Shown one piece after another: positions 47,867 through 60,310 of a stretch of 64,000 bases of DNA. The notes below the pieces were generated by a model. That model searched no databases. It saw nothing but the letters and a program-made list of their open reading frames with translations, and had not been told where the DNA came from. This DNA comes from Isoetes taiwanensis (taxonomy: Eukaryota; Streptophyta; Lycopodiopsida; Isoetales; Isoetaceae): assembly GCA_021234155.1 (NCBI GenBank), contig JAJEKV010000052.1, positions 122,904 through 186,903 on the forward strand, written 5' to 3'. A program made the position numbers and the translations under genes. The first letter of the stretch is position 1; each line of letters begins with the position of its first letter.

Positions 47867-48271
47867 TGTCTCTATTTTGTGGTATCCATTGTGTATATTT
47901 GGAAACACATCCAATGCACACAGTCACATTTGATAAGCTGAAGTAATTCAAATCTCAATAGAAGACCAAACTATTGTTGGGCATAAAGTTGGATTAATCC
48001 AAAATATTATTTGCTATTTGATGGAGCTAATTTATTCCAAATATTGTCTTCTATTAGATCATTAAGAATAGCATTTATGTCCATTCATGGCAAAAGACAT
48101 CAAATCATATCAATGGCAACACATTCATGCCACATCACATTTAATAAATTCTAGAATGGGGCTCGCATAAAACCAACAAACACGCCCGATAGATAGGCTT
48201 CTCATTCATCTGATGAATTTTCACCACAATGGTGGATAGTGGGTAAGACGCACACATCGCGAACTACCCGC

Positions 48272-49215
48272 GAAAAAATACAATGCTAAGAGATGTTTTG
48301 GGCTGGTGTACTGTAGAAAGCTTATCACGGGATTAAAACCACGCCCTTTTGAGTTTTCGAGGAAAAACCCTAGTGATAAGCCGTCGAGGCTTGGACAAGC
48401 GTAAAAGGCATAAGAAATTGCTCCCCAAAACCATACATGGAGAAGTCGAGAAGCAGGATCTTTGGCTAAGCCAGCACAATACACACACATCCCACCAACC
48501 GCAAAAGCAGAGACAAAACAAACCTCGAGTGGAGAGGGCTGATCATGCGTGCGAGGCCGACAAAAAACAAAAACCTCTTCAAGTAGAGGTACAGTCCCAC
48601 TTGTACGTGCGAGGCGGCCTAAATACAATAAACAAAGAAGAGGGGGAGGTGGGTTCAAAGAGAATAGATGCTTCTTTGAGAAGAGGAAAGCTAGGTAAGG
48701 GCGTTGATGCAAAACCTAAAAAGCAAACTCCCAACTAGAAAGGGCATGGGTACAAGACATGCATGCTCGCCCTATTCCTAGAATGGCAATCCGATGTCAC
48801 CGGTTCGATGGGATTCTAGAATGGGGCTCGCATGGCTCCAACAAACCTCCAGAATACGAGAACTTCCTTAACAAATTTGGAATGAGGGGGATGAAGGTCC
48901 GCAGGATGAAGGCTAAAAAGAAGAGCCAAGGCGAGAAAGGTTATGCCATAGCATGAAAGCGTCAAATTAGCCAAACCAAAAGCGAGGAGAAGCCCCTCCC
49001 ACGCCTACCAAGAAAAATTCAAAGAGAATAAGATACTTCTTTGAGGGAGAAGAGGAAAGCGTAGGTGAGACGTTGATGTAGAACCCGGCGCTAAAAGCGA
49101 ACTCCCAGCGAGAAAGGGCATGCGCGCATGCATGCATACATACTTCGCCCCATTCTAGAATGGCAATCCGATGTCTCGGATGCGATGGGATCATTGAATG
49201 CCGACTTGTATCCAA
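48272..49215 (+). repeat. Left arm of a ~0.9 kb inverted repeat pair
   Basis: In order: AATACAATGCTAA, a hairpin module 48320-48381 (GCTTATCAC then GTGATAAGC), GACAAGCGTAAAAGGCATA, ATGGAGAAGTCGA, a first A-unit (48655-48810) and a second A-unit (49018-49190). The same order, reverse-complemented, occurs at 56570-57472. Each A-unit has AAGAGAATA near CTTCTTTGAG, AACTCCCA, GGGCATG, TGCATGC and GGCAATCCGATGTC. Between the A-units is a short basic frame (48759-48956; FLNKFGMRGMKVRRMKAKKK), not identified. Confidence 0.7.
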
Positions 49216-49740
49216 ATTCTCAATTACACCTTGCGCGAATAATGTAGGTCCTTTCTTTCATTTTATTGCTATATAGACTAACAATTTATCAACGAAAATA
49301 TCTATATGAATATTGATATACATTATTATCAAAGCAACATCTTGCAAGTCTGGAGGAGGAGAAATAGATTCAGCAAAGGCTAATTATATGACTAAAAGAT
49401 GGGGTTACAAGAAAACAAATATTGTACAGAATAGCAAATCACAATTACTATATTGACAAGTGGCAAAAATTAGCAAAATGACAAGCACCCACCTACTTGG
49501 TATTTCTTCCTCGATGTGGTCAAAAGACCTTCGGCTTTAATAAGCAGGGGCACTCGCCCACTCCTTGGGTGGTCAAAATGGAATTTTATGTGCGACAAAA
49601 AATCTCCCTTTTTAACAACTATTACTTGCATATGATTCATAAGTGCGTTCATGCCAAGAGATAGAGTCCAACGAACCTCTACATGAAGAAGCGCAAAAGT
49701 TGGCACCCTCTGCATATTCACAGTGGGTTGTTTGCCACAC
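49216..49740. other. Stretch upstream of the LINE endonuclease start
   Basis: Could include an ORF1 remnant of the LINE that follows, but no gag-like zinc knuckle is visible. A minus-strand frame at 49470-49742 is not recognised. Confidence 0.4.
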
Positions 49741-49748
49741 ACCTATCA

Positions 49749-49910
49749 TGAAAGTGGTTTCGTGGAACTTCACGAGGAGTATCAAAGGGTCGCTCAAAGC
49801 GTGCACAGGTACTTAGCGGCAATAAGATCAATGTCGGCAAATATCATTCTATTACCAGGGGAGCACGGACTTAGGACTTGTGAGATCTCACAGCCACTTG
49901 GATAGGGGAC
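49749..49910 (+). pseudogene. LINE ORF2 start: AP-endonuclease N-terminus
   Basis: The plus strand reads MKVVSWNFTRSIKGSLKAC, then after a one-base shift YLAAIRSMSANIILLPGEHG. LINE endonucleases (APE type) begin K-x-x-S-W-N-x-R-G and then have an A-D-I-I-x-L-Q-E motif. Here N stands for D and PGE for QE, so it is degenerate. The rest of the endonuclease cannot be followed with confidence to the right. It lies within the region bounded by the inverted repeats. Confidence 0.65.
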
Positions 49911-50238
49911 AATATGACTCACTCCCTGTGCAGAAGCTTCCGGATTCAACCGCGGGGTTAGGAATCAAAACCCTGAGGCATCTTTCATAGAAAGAATGTG
50001 TCGAACTAAGCGAGTGGAGTTGATGCTTACAGCGGTAAGCGTGGGGGAGTGAAGTAGGCCCTTCTGGCTAGCGGGATGACCACAAGGCTCGATGATGAAA
50101 GGTAATTCAGCTAGGTGCGATATGTAGAATACTTGAAGCCAGGACAAAATCGCAGCTTGGCGTGTATTGTGAACAATTTTTGTATGGCTAACTCTTTATT
50201 TTCCATAGTTCGAGGGCTCCACACACTTTGTGACAAAA

Positions 50239-50577
50239 TCATTGTCTTACGTCACGAGATAGTATCACGGTAAAATGTTTCCTAAGAAGCAATGCAGGAA
50301 TGACTTGACAAGTCCCTCTAGAATCAAATACTAAGTGATCTCCTCGCCCCCTTAGAAAGATACAATGAATGAGCGTGGTTATTTGATTGCCATCACGGTC
50401 CTCAATGGAATCTGAAATGTGAGCGAGTTCCTGCCCAGGGTCTTTACCAGAATGGTCGAGAGACTTTGTGATGATTTGGAACCAAACTAAGTGTATAAAG
50501 TTTCCACATCCAAGAATCCCGGGATAACCGTCGGTCTTCGTTAAACATCTTGGTACTATGATGGATCGACTTGGCAT
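50239..50577 (-). other. Unrecognised open frame (~110 aa)
   Basis: The minus frame includes GILGCGNFIHLVWFQIIT, DSIEDRDGNQITTLIHCIF and PALLLRKHFTVILSRDVRQ. Composition is protein-like. It lies just downstream of the LINE endonuclease scrap but on the other strand. No family recognised. Confidence 0.3.
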
Positions 50578-50759
50578 TCAAAGAAGAGGACATCATAATA
50601 GTAGATTATTGAGAGTACTCTTAAGTGCTTTTATAATCAAGGTCGGGGCTCCTAAATCCGCAAGTTATACTCCACTAAGATTACTCCTTGAGGATGAGTT
50701 TCTAGTATTATTCATATCCATCATGAGTGCTTGGCTTGGGCTGTGCTCTTGATGTCAGT

Positions 50760-51919
50760 GTTGTCAAATGCATCGAACTAGATCGGACTAAGGAGATGAA
50801 TCCCTATCTTGAGGTTATTTGACAAAGAAGGACTAGTCCCTCCATGATGTAATCTTCATATCAAGTGAATACAATGTAAAAAGTGTTGTATATATTGATG
50901 TGTTGTTATCTACAAATGCTAATCAAACACCACATTCTTCTCCACTAAAACAAGAAAATGTTAAACCACCCACTACTATAATGTAAAAATTTGCAACCTT
51001 GCAAAAGCCTTGACATGTCACCGCCCACTGACACTATATTGAAAAATTTATGCAAAAGGTAGGCGTGCTTTTGGAAAACAGAACATAAATCAATTTAAAG
51101 GAATGATGGATTTGAGGCATGTTAATTTGCCAAAATTTGGTTGGTCAATATCCGCGACAATTTTTTAATCAAGTAGCGTAACATAAAAAGCACCGGATGT
51201 CATTAGGAATAGAATAATTTTAAGAGCCAAATGCAAAAGTTTGACCAAATAAGCATAATGGCCAACTTTTGCTCAAAATGTGCATTTGATAAATTGACTC
51301 TTAATAGAAGTCTTTAAAGCAAAAATTGCCTTGCACCCTAGAAAATATTAATAGTTCTTGGAAGAAGAAAAAAGATAAGAAAATGAAATACAATATTGAA
51401 AGCAATGTAAGCATCTATGCATTACGATCAACCTTTACATGATGTGTTACCGATTTTAAGAGATTTGATATACTCTTCCTTTGGCATAGGTTATAAGAAA
51501 GCAGGGATAGGAAGCATTCATTGAGAAAATATAGCTAATAATTAGGCATATATTAGCGTGAGATAGAAATTTGCAAACCATCAACATTTTATAAAATCCA
51601 CTAAAAAATTTGGCATAGTTTCTAACATGGTATTACCTGGCTCAAAAGACCTCATCATAGTTGGATATAGATAGCATTATGAAGATCATAACCCATAAGA
51701 TAGAGAACAATCCTATAAATGCATAGGTTTGATTACCTTCAACATTCTGTAAAAAGGCATGCAAACATCATTCAAAATGAAAGTGCCTTACACCATAATT
51801 GAAGCGAGATAAAAATGCTCCATACGGTAGTCGGATGGTAATAAAATGGCGATTAATACGGGTCATGGTTTTGAGCTGGCATCACCCGGATCTTACATCA
51901 ATGCGATTCAAACATCCTA
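50760..51919. other. AT-rich stretch without recognised genes
   Basis: Nothing supportable beyond short frames. Confidence 0.6.
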
Positions 51920-52010
51920 TCCTATATTATAATGTTTTCTTTGTATTTGCATCGACCCCTAGATCCAGATGGCCCGCGATTTGATTGGCGTAGTTGGGCT
52001 GATGAGGATT
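51920..52010 (+). mobile_element. Helitron 5' terminus
   Basis: TCCTATATTATAATGTTTTC after an A, then GCATCGACCCCTAGATCCAG and GATTTGATTGGC; same subfamily as 25034. A locally GC-rich, exon-like stretch follows (52070-52520), but no protein is recognised. 3' end not found. Confidence 0.65.
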
Positions 52011-52263
52011 CAATTAAAAATAGGTAACAATTTTGATTTACCCTATCAAGCGAGGTTACATTCTACTCTAGCGGCTAGTTTTTACTTTTCTGGCGCCCCG
52101 TCGGTGAAAGCGGCGGCCTGAGTTCTTTTAGCCGCTGCACGGAGTTTTTTATGCGTGCACGAGGTTCTTCTGTCGCTGACATGGTTCCCCATTCGGGGAT
52201 CCCTACATTACATTTTTCGTTTATTTTGTCTTGTTTACGGCCGCCAGCATTGTCGCATTATCT

Positions 52264-52515
52264 TTATTTTGTCTTATTTACATATGAAGCCGTCCTTTTA
52301 CCTGCCGGGGCCGGTACATAAGTAAAAGTCTCCCTCCTAGCCACCGAGAGGTGAATATGGCTATGGATATCCGAGACGAAACATAGGCGCATCTTTATGA
52401 CTTGGCCATTTAGAGCCTCTACCGCAAAATACGGATTACTCCAGCGGCCGGATCCACTTCGGTAGTTACTTCTTGAAGAATTTTGGAGTGCTATATCCGG
52501 CATCTTGAATCGCAT
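52264..52515 (-). other. Unrecognised open frame near the Helitron 5' end
   Basis: The minus-strand frame contains SGSGRWSNPYFAVEALNG and DIHSHIHLSVARRETFTY. It may be captured gene sequence. No identification. Confidence 0.25.
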
Positions 52516-52559
52516 TACGTTGCTCGGTTCAATCCACTAAGGAGCGTTTTCCTACCTTA

Positions 52560-53189
52560 TGTATGATTTTCTCATTGGTGATAGGCTTCTTGGTGATCAT
52601 ACCTTTAAATTTTGCAAAACCATAGTTAACCACATTCTGATGGTGCACAATTTTGTTAATCTCATGTTTTGTTTCCAAACTAGCTTATCGGGAATAGCCA
52701 AATGCTCTCTTTACCCCATTATTATAGAATAAAGAAAGAAACTTCTTGGTGATTGTTTTCCTCATTTATCTACATTTGCTTAATGAAGGAGTAGCCAACA
52801 ATGTGTAGTGCATTATAAGCGTGCTATAAACAACAACGGGGAAAGAGACATGAGGTAAAGATGAAATGATATTGATATTGTGCAGCTTATTTGGTTTTCA
52901 CAATGAAAATCTTGATTCTATTTCTATAGATCCCTACATGTAAGCCAGTTACTCATTCTTGATTACTCATTCTCTTACATTTGCTAAATTTGCTTTCTTA
53001 GTATATTTGTTATTTTAGGTTTTTATCTTTTAGAAGTGCGTAATGCTCTTGAGGTGCAAAGGATATTTGCTAAAACAGGAATGATAGTAAATGGATGGTT
53101 ATTTACACTGCATTCTTTCTTCTCATATGGCTCAGATCTCGGCAATTGGGTTCCACTTTTATGTTATATAAATCTTTGGAGCAGCGTAC
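52560..53189. other. AT-rich stretch without recognised genes
   Basis: Nothing supportable. Confidence 0.6.
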
Positions 53190-53290
53190 TCTTTATATTA
53201 TAATGTTATTCTCTAAATCTTGGATTTGGATCCGACCCTAGATCCTAGGGCCACAAGTGACTTGACTACATCAAAGGGTCTAAAATTTAG
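53190..53290 (+). mobile_element. Helitron 5' terminus
   Basis: TCTTTATATTATAATGTTAT, then GGATCCGACCCTAGATCC and GACTTGACTACATC. Second ATGTT-subfamily start 1.27 kb after the one at 51920. The base before TC is C, not A. 3' end not found. Downstream frames at 53767-53976 and 54199-54634 have protein-like composition but are not recognised. Confidence 0.6.
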
Positions 53291-55260
53291 TCTCTTTTTG
53301 CTCGACTCTCTTTTTACCATTAGGTTTTATTTCTTCTAACTTACCTCTCTAGGGTTTATATTTACTGCAGAGCAGCGAACTTTGAGGGCCTCAGTCACGA
53401 CCGGAATAGACAGTTTATTTCAGCCTCAGACTTAAAAGATAAGAGCTTCCTTTCCAAGATATACGGATTTCACAGGCACATTTAGATCCGGCTGGGTTTG
53501 CTTGAATGTTTTCCTAGAAAATCCCAACCAGGTCATAGTTGGGGAAATGGAGTCTTGAAGCACAATGGCGGCTTAGATGGGTTTTACTGTTTCATGGTTC
53601 TTGCAGCCCAATTCTAATAGTTAATACATACCTTATTTTTTGCCTCAACACACTTAGGGGCCAGGATCAAGGGTGGTTTGTCCACTGCATTTGGCAAGAG
53701 TATAATGTATCCAATTGATACCCTGAAGACCAGCATGTAAAGTGGCCCAGATTTGTTTTAGATGGTGTGAGGGGACAATTGGATTACCAAGGGGCAACAT
53801 TATTTGCACGACCCTATTTGCAAGCTGTGGCGGCAGCAGCTTCCCATATACACCTTAAGCATTTTGCTATGGCCTGGTATGCAATAGACTTTTCTTGCTT
53901 GTCCTCCAGTTCTTTGTGTTTCTATGAACATGACAGTGGATATGGATCTCAAGATAACGGATCGACAATTTCTTAGATTGGTCTGTTTATTGGGTTCCTT
54001 GGTGGCGTGTTTCAAACTTTAGAATCTTCTGTGCTGGTGTGTTAACACATGTGCTTTGGAATGCCTACTTTATCCTTCATGGCACCCAATGTTATTGTAA
54101 TCTAATCCAATAGCAGCGGCTAATTTACATTCATGCCAACCAGGTCCTTTTTGTATGCTCCATAGTTTGTTTTGGAATTAAGTTGTTTATGATTATATTT
54201 GCACATTCATGTGACATGGAGTGCTGTGACGTGGAGATGCTGTGATTCATTATTAGTGGAGATACCTTTGTATCATTTCTATTTTGTGGCAGTTATAGAG
54301 CGAAGGATTCTTGCTGTAAAAGGTTTAACATTAGGAAATATACTTCAGTTTACACAAAATCAGCAATTATTAAGTGTTGTCTCTATAGCAATAATGGCGA
54401 GGAGGAGACCATATTGGATGATGATGATAGATTGCAGCTATTATTTAGATGAAGATCATTCTCTTTATTTCTCATGTATTACCTTTCCCAGTTACTCGGA
54501 CCAAAATAAATTGGATTCATAAAATTCACAGGCACCATAGGCGAAGAAAGCAAGACATCTTACTAAGAAGAACCACAGGCAGCCAGTTGGAACTGGATGA
54601 TGATCTTGATTTGGATTCAAAGTTGCATTGGTAAAGGGAGGCTGAGGAATCTCTGATAATGGAAGACAAGACTTGCTTTTGTATTTGCCTCTGTAACAGT
54701 TGCTACACCAGATGCCTTCCATTCGATAAAATTGTTTATAACATATATGTTATAACAGACGGATATTCATGCTTGTGATTAAAAGACAAATTGCTCAAGG
54801 ATAGATACTACTTTATATTTATTCTCTCTGTTGGACTCACGATGCCTGCTTAAGAAATTTACTTACTTGCGAATAATTCTAACATGTTCTTGACATTCAT
54901 TTACAGGATGGTGAACACAAACTATACCAAGCTGAATTGAGCAAGACAACATGGAAACCCAAAGTATTCCAGTTAAACATGCTTGGGACGATGTATCTGA
55001 ATAAAAAAAGAGGCAGAACAACTACTTGAGAAGTAATTCCACTAAATTGGCGTGGAGAATGCAAACTCCTGCTGCAACAAATAACAAATCTTGCACAAAC
55101 CAATGAAGCATGTACTTAATATCTAATATTTCTTCTCTTCATGCTAAAGGGTGGCTTCTAAGAGTTTACGAATGGAAATCTTTGTTATTTTACAAAAAGC
55201 TTAATATGTTCAAACGTCACTGAAAATCGCATAGCATTTCACGTTCTAAAGGTATTAGTA
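53291..55260. other. Possible captured gene sequence, unidentified
   Basis: Frames such as GQLDYQGATLFARPYLQAVA (53775, plus) and LTLGNILQFTQNQQLLSVVS (54325, plus) look like coding debris downstream of a Helitron 5' end. No domain recognised, and frames are short. Confidence 0.25.
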
Positions 55261-55261
55261 A

Positions 55262-55555
55262 TTGCAATGCAACAGACGGAGACGCCATAAATGCGCTGCC
55301 GGAGACGCCCTAGATTCACAAAAGTCTTCAGCTATGGCGGTAGCCATATGTAGCCAGACGTGCTCTCTTCGTTACTCTGCTCCACAATGCCGCTTTGTAT
55401 TCCTTTTACAAACGTCAAATCTGGGCAGCCTACTCAGTGAGCCCAAGCCCACTCAGGAAGCTAGAGTAGGAGGCAAAGAGCGTGATGCATTAAACTGCGC
55501 AAAGTGCCATGTACATGTTTTTTTTTTTTTATTCATTCAAGCAGCTAAAGGTTGA
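55262..55555 (+). other. Possible first exon with plastid-transit-like N-terminus
   Basis: An internal ATG gives MAVAICSQTCSLRYSAPQCR and LLQTSNLGSLLSEP, Ser/Arg/Cys-rich and acid-poor, as in plastid transit peptides. It is followed by a T-run and no recognisable domain. Speculative. Confidence 0.2.
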
Positions 55556-56569
55556 CTGTCATAGCTTGCTCAGGAGATTTGCTTGGGAAGTAATTAAGCC
55601 TTCATCAGATCCTAATATCCTCTTAACTGTAACAAGATTAGTATTATTGGCATTCGGTTTGCTCCATGAATGCTTGATGTAAGAAATTGCATAGTGATTA
55701 GTCTATATAATTCTTCTTAGTCTATTCTATCGTTCTTTCTGATGCTTTTTGGTCTTTCCATTTGCAGATAATCCCAAGATGTTTGCATTTTTTTGAAGCA
55801 TTTTACTTTTTGTTTGAGAAGCATTTATAATTCTCTGAGGCTCCTCCAGATGTGGCTATGGCTATGATCATCTACATAACTCTTTGCCCCTCGGAGATAT
55901 GATCTCTAGATGGCCCCTCGGAGATATGATCTCACGTAATTCTTACAGGTTATATTACAGTTCTTTTTATTACGATAATTTTGGTCTTTCCATTCACGAG
56001 ATAATGGCAAGGTATTTATCACATCATTTAGAAGCCTTCCACATAGATACTTTGTGAGCAAAGGTAGCAGGTATTGCAATATGATGTTGTATTGCAAAAT
56101 GTAAATCACCAATCCGGCAACAAAGGTATTGAAATAATTTGTATTGTACTTTAGAACACATTTTTTATCTTGCCAAAATGTGTGCGAGATTTTCTTGAAC
56201 AAGCAAAACTTAAGGAAGCAACTTGGATAGGTTAATTTCTCTGGATTGGAAACAAGGCAAAGGCGGTCTCCTAATGACGGAGTTAAGAACACATATACTT
56301 CGTTCAACAAGCTTTGGAATACCTACTTTATCCTCTCTTCTTAGTTTAATGTCATACATTCTTTTTGTCATGTATGAATGCGACCACAATTTATCCAGTC
56401 ATGCGAACATTTACTTTTTAGATCTTTTTGGCTTTGGTATGATGGGAAAATAAAGATCGACTGTAGGGTGTTAAGGTTGTTCTACTGTATATAGAAAAAG
56501 ATGTAGATAAGGTGTAATAAAGTAAATTACATCATAATTCCATATTACTATTTGTGTGAGGAAGGGGGA
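55556..56569. other. AT-rich stretch with a short tandem duplication
   Basis: GCCCCTCGGAGATATGATCT occurs twice at about 55886-55935. No gene recognised. Confidence 0.6.
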
Positions 56570-57472
56570 GGGAGGGATTGTAACTTGCAACTTAATTGCA
56601 TCGTCAGGACATGGTCGCCATTCTAGAAGATGGGGACGAGCATGCATGATGTGCATGCATCGCGGTAGCGCATGCGTTTGAAAGCAGGAGTTAAGCTATT
56701 TGGTAGCGTTTACGCATCGTCTCGCCGGTAGCCCTCTTCTCGGCCGGTACCTTATTCTCTTTGACTTGTTTCCGAAGGCGGGGAGGGCTTCTTCACCGCT
56801 TTTAGTTTTAGCGTAATTGGCGTTTCTTTCATGCTATCCTTTTCGGCCTTTGGCCTGCGTCCATGACCGTCACCGATCCCTGGATTTGTAAGGAAGTTCT
56901 CACGGTAGTGAGCGCTTTTGTTGGTTTCTACTTGAGGTCACAATTTCTAGAATGCATGTCGTCCCAGAGACATCGGATCGCCATTCTAAATGGAGACGAG
57001 CGCATGCATGAGGCATGCATGCATGCGAGGCGTACTTTATGCGTTTTGGGTTGGGAGTTACATTTATTTGGTAGCGTTGCATCCACCGTCACCGTGGTGA
57101 CTTCCCTCTTCTCAGCAGTACCTTCTTCTCTTTGAACCCACCCTCCCCCCCTTCTTTGTTTTATTGTACAAGTTACATTTCATCATGTTTTTCACCCGGT
57201 AGATTTGATGTTTTTCCACCCATTTGGGTGATGCTATTCTCTGGTATGTTTCTCGTTTTGTTGTGTTGGTGATTAATGCTTGAGTGGGTTGGCGGCGGCT
57301 TTATCCGTTCGACTTCTCCATCGCGGGGTTTGGGAGGCGATTCTATGCCTTACGTTTGTCTAAGCCCCTTCTTAGGAAGGCTATCACTAGGGTTTTCCTC
57401 GAAACCGAAAGTGAGATTTTTAATCGATGATAAACTTTAGTACATCGGCTCCACTCATCTATTAGCATTGTA
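56570..57472 (-). repeat. Right arm of the ~0.9 kb inverted repeat pair
   Basis: Reverse-complement partner of 48272-49215. A-units lie at about 56590-56800 and 56945-57145 and the hairpin-like module at 57345-57440, followed by the reverse complement of AATACAATGCTAA. Spacing between A-units (about 360-370 bp) matches the left arm. The two arms enclose about 7.35 kb. Confidence 0.7.
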
Positions 57473-60015
57473 TTTGTTTGGGGTCCAAGTGAAAGTATAA
57501 TTGGATTTTCCTTTATTTTTAGGTAGGTAGTTACGTAGTAGGCTGCCCTGTCAGCCAAGCGATGTGATCAAGCATATCCTTTCTATCTAATTTTAGGATT
57601 GTCAAGATTGTTCCAAATCAAAACCTTGATTTTGCAGCGGGGAGTTAAGTAAGCGTGTTCTACATACAAAACAAACATAGAAACAAGAAGTAGGGAGACA
57701 TAACATTTTCTTTACTAGCTAAAGAAATTTGGTGATATAGATACTATAAGAAAAGAAAAAGATAGTCACTTCAAAATATATTGTTTGTGTATTGTCATCA
57801 TCTCTCACATTGTCGCATATCTCTAGAATTAACAAAACCATAAAATCAATAAACTAATTTTGGGGCTTTTGTGGCACATAGGAACCATGAAATCCAATTT
57901 TGAAATTATACATTTGGGGTACATAGATGAAGCTCTAAAGTGAACCTCAAAATAAGGTATATAGTTGCATTAGGCAAAAGATTGTGTCAGTGTCATGATG
58001 CCATCTCTACGCGTGGTTTCCAATAACGGCGCGGCGACACCAATATGAAAAGTAGCAAATAAAAGCATGCTTTGCATACGTCGAAAAAATAGAAAAATTA
58101 GCCAGTGTCCCTAAGCCTAAGTTTTTCCGAATTTAATAAAGGTGTAAAAAGAATTAAGCCCTCTTTCTTTGCGAATTCCTAGGATGTGATGCAACTAAAA
58201 TCTTTACTGCACTTATGTTGTCATCTTATCCTTCAATGGGTACGACAACAAAAATGAAAACATGTGCCATTTTTACGTCATGATTTATAAGAATCACTTG
58301 TTTGGCCAATAACATTATATGCCATATTTCTTTGCAATAACATTATATGCCCTTTTTAAGTTGAAACAAAGATCCTATGTGAAGTCTTATTTTGTTGATA
58401 TATGTACAATTATTTTTACCAATTTGTATGGTGGTGAAAGATTTTCCTAAAAGCATTTCTTAGGTATTATCATGAAAGGAACAAATTGGCCTTGTCAGAA
58501 GCCTCTTCCCATTACTGTGTGAGGTCGATGCCATCTCTTTTCTCACGGCTTTTTATTAAAGCTCTCCATGTTTTACAATCTTCTAGATGCGTGAAGTTTA
58601 CATAATATGCAACATGTCACGATTTAATTAAGGTAACAGGTGCTTTGCGCCGCGGGAGGGTTGCCCTCATTGGCTTTGAGGGTGATGTAAGCATATCATA
58701 CCACTTCAATTTCATGTTTTTCACAATCAATCAAATTGCTACTTCAAAACAATACAATACTTGATACCATGACATTATGAAAATCTGACTCTACGAAGAT
58801 TGTGGATGAAGTAGATTGCAAAAAGTTAAGCTTAAATTTGAGATTTATAAAACTGATTTCAAGATCATAATAAGCATTTACCGATTTCAAGACAACATCA
58901 CGATTTTAGCTTTTTATAGAATGGTTACATGAGTTCATTGCGGACTCTTAAAACTGGCAAAAGGAAATATATCTTATGTTTTGCATTTACTTTACGTTTT
59001 AATTTTTGAACTACAAAAAATAGAATAAGGAATATTACAGTCATAATACTTAATTTATTGTGATAATCTTAGGAATATTCTAAGATGCTCAAGTTATGAG
59101 TTTTAACCCTAATTAAGATCTAACGGTCATCAGCGGTTGGATCATTTATGAATTCGAGCCCTATGGTTTAAGGTGCATAAAACCCAACAATCCTAAAAGT
59201 CAAATTACAACATGGGGCTAGTGTTTTTCCAAACCAGCGACATTCACATTAGAAAATGATCACCGATTACAATAATTCCTGCATATACGTAGAAAGTAAT
59301 GGGCCGACAAAGTGTTGATCATCGAGAGGACCAAAATGCCAACCAAAAGGAAAAGGTGAATCTAGTTATTTACCATGCAATTATCATGATCATCACTCAC
59401 ATTATCTTTACTTGAGAGCAGGATATACTCATAGAAGGCAAAATGGCCAAAAGATTGAAAAATATTACAAATTATGCATTAGAATAGTAAGGAAGGTGTA
59501 GTTGTTAATCCCTTAGGATTTCTACACATCATGAACAAGAAGTTGAGTAGAACTTCATGTACCTTTATGCCAATTTAATGCTAAGAAGCCAAACAAAAAC
59601 CGGCAACATGCAGCTGATGTAGGGCCCTTACAGATACTTATTTCTTATTCTTTTATAAAGGTCAACTTGCAAAGGACATAAATAGCACCATCTTAAGCAT
59701 CTAGTTCACAACAATCCATCCCTCTGACCCATTCACACAATATAATTCCTAAAATCTTCCAAGCCAGATTGACTTCGAGAGTCATGTTACTTCTATCTTA
59801 ACCAAAATTGTACTTACTTCAAACAATCTTGCTAGATGCCGCGAGAGGATGGTAAACACTTAGAACTCGGCGTTTCAATTGGCCATTAAGCACGATGAAA
59901 GCTCATAATCAACGCATATCCGCAGGCCAAGCACATAACCATACCCATCTCTACGGAAGAGCGATGGCTATCGGACGTCATTGAACCTTTGACTCCACGA
60001 GAACCATGGTGAGAA
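57473..60015. other. AT-rich stretch without recognised genes
   Basis: A ~27 bp tandem (AATAACATTATATGCC) lies at 58305-58350. A minus-strand stretch around 59830-59990 has a faint retroelement look (LRICVDY), too weak to call. Confidence 0.5.
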
Positions 60016-60019
60016 TGGT

Positions 60020-60310
60020 ACCAAACCGGTATTTTCACATATAATACTGTTAGATGGATTTTTTAAGGCTGGTAGAATTGAGAAAGCACATGAGCTAGGG
60101 GAGATGATTTACGAAGGCGCAATCAAAATGAAATCACCATCCAACATAATTGTTGATATAGTATGAAAGGTGCACATAGACTTCTTGATTATCTTACGTC
60201 AAAGGGTTTTGATCACGATATTTTTACTTACACCACCATCATGGACAAGCTCGCAAGAAGGTAGAGTAAAAGATGCTCTTGGCCTCTATGTATGCAATAG
60301 ATGCTCCGGC
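60020..60310 (+). pseudogene. Pentatricopeptide repeat (P-class PPR) gene fragment
   Basis: The plus strand reads GIFTYNT, then after a small deletion LLDGFFKAGRIEKAHELGEM and IYEGAIK, a stop, then MKGAHRLLDYLTSKGFDHD, IFTYTTIMDKLARR and in another frame GRVKDALGLYV. These are consecutive 35-residue PPR motifs with the usual pattern (x-T-Y-x-x-L-x-D-x-x-x-K-x-G-x-x-x-x-A). PPR proteins bind organellar RNA and guide its processing or editing. Here only about two and a half repeats remain, with at least two frameshifts and no start, transit peptide or C-terminal E/DYW domain, so it is a fragment. The first break falls where a CTG is expected, so part of the damage may be consensus error. Confidence 0.8.

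Noticed and set aside
59830-59990. Minus-strand LRICVDYE resembled the Ty3/Gypsy reverse-transcriptase R-x-C-V-D-Y motif
   Set aside because: Neighbouring motifs (K-K-D-G spacing, Y-P-L-P, F-S-K-I-D-L) are absent or only faint; no LTRs or integrase nearby.
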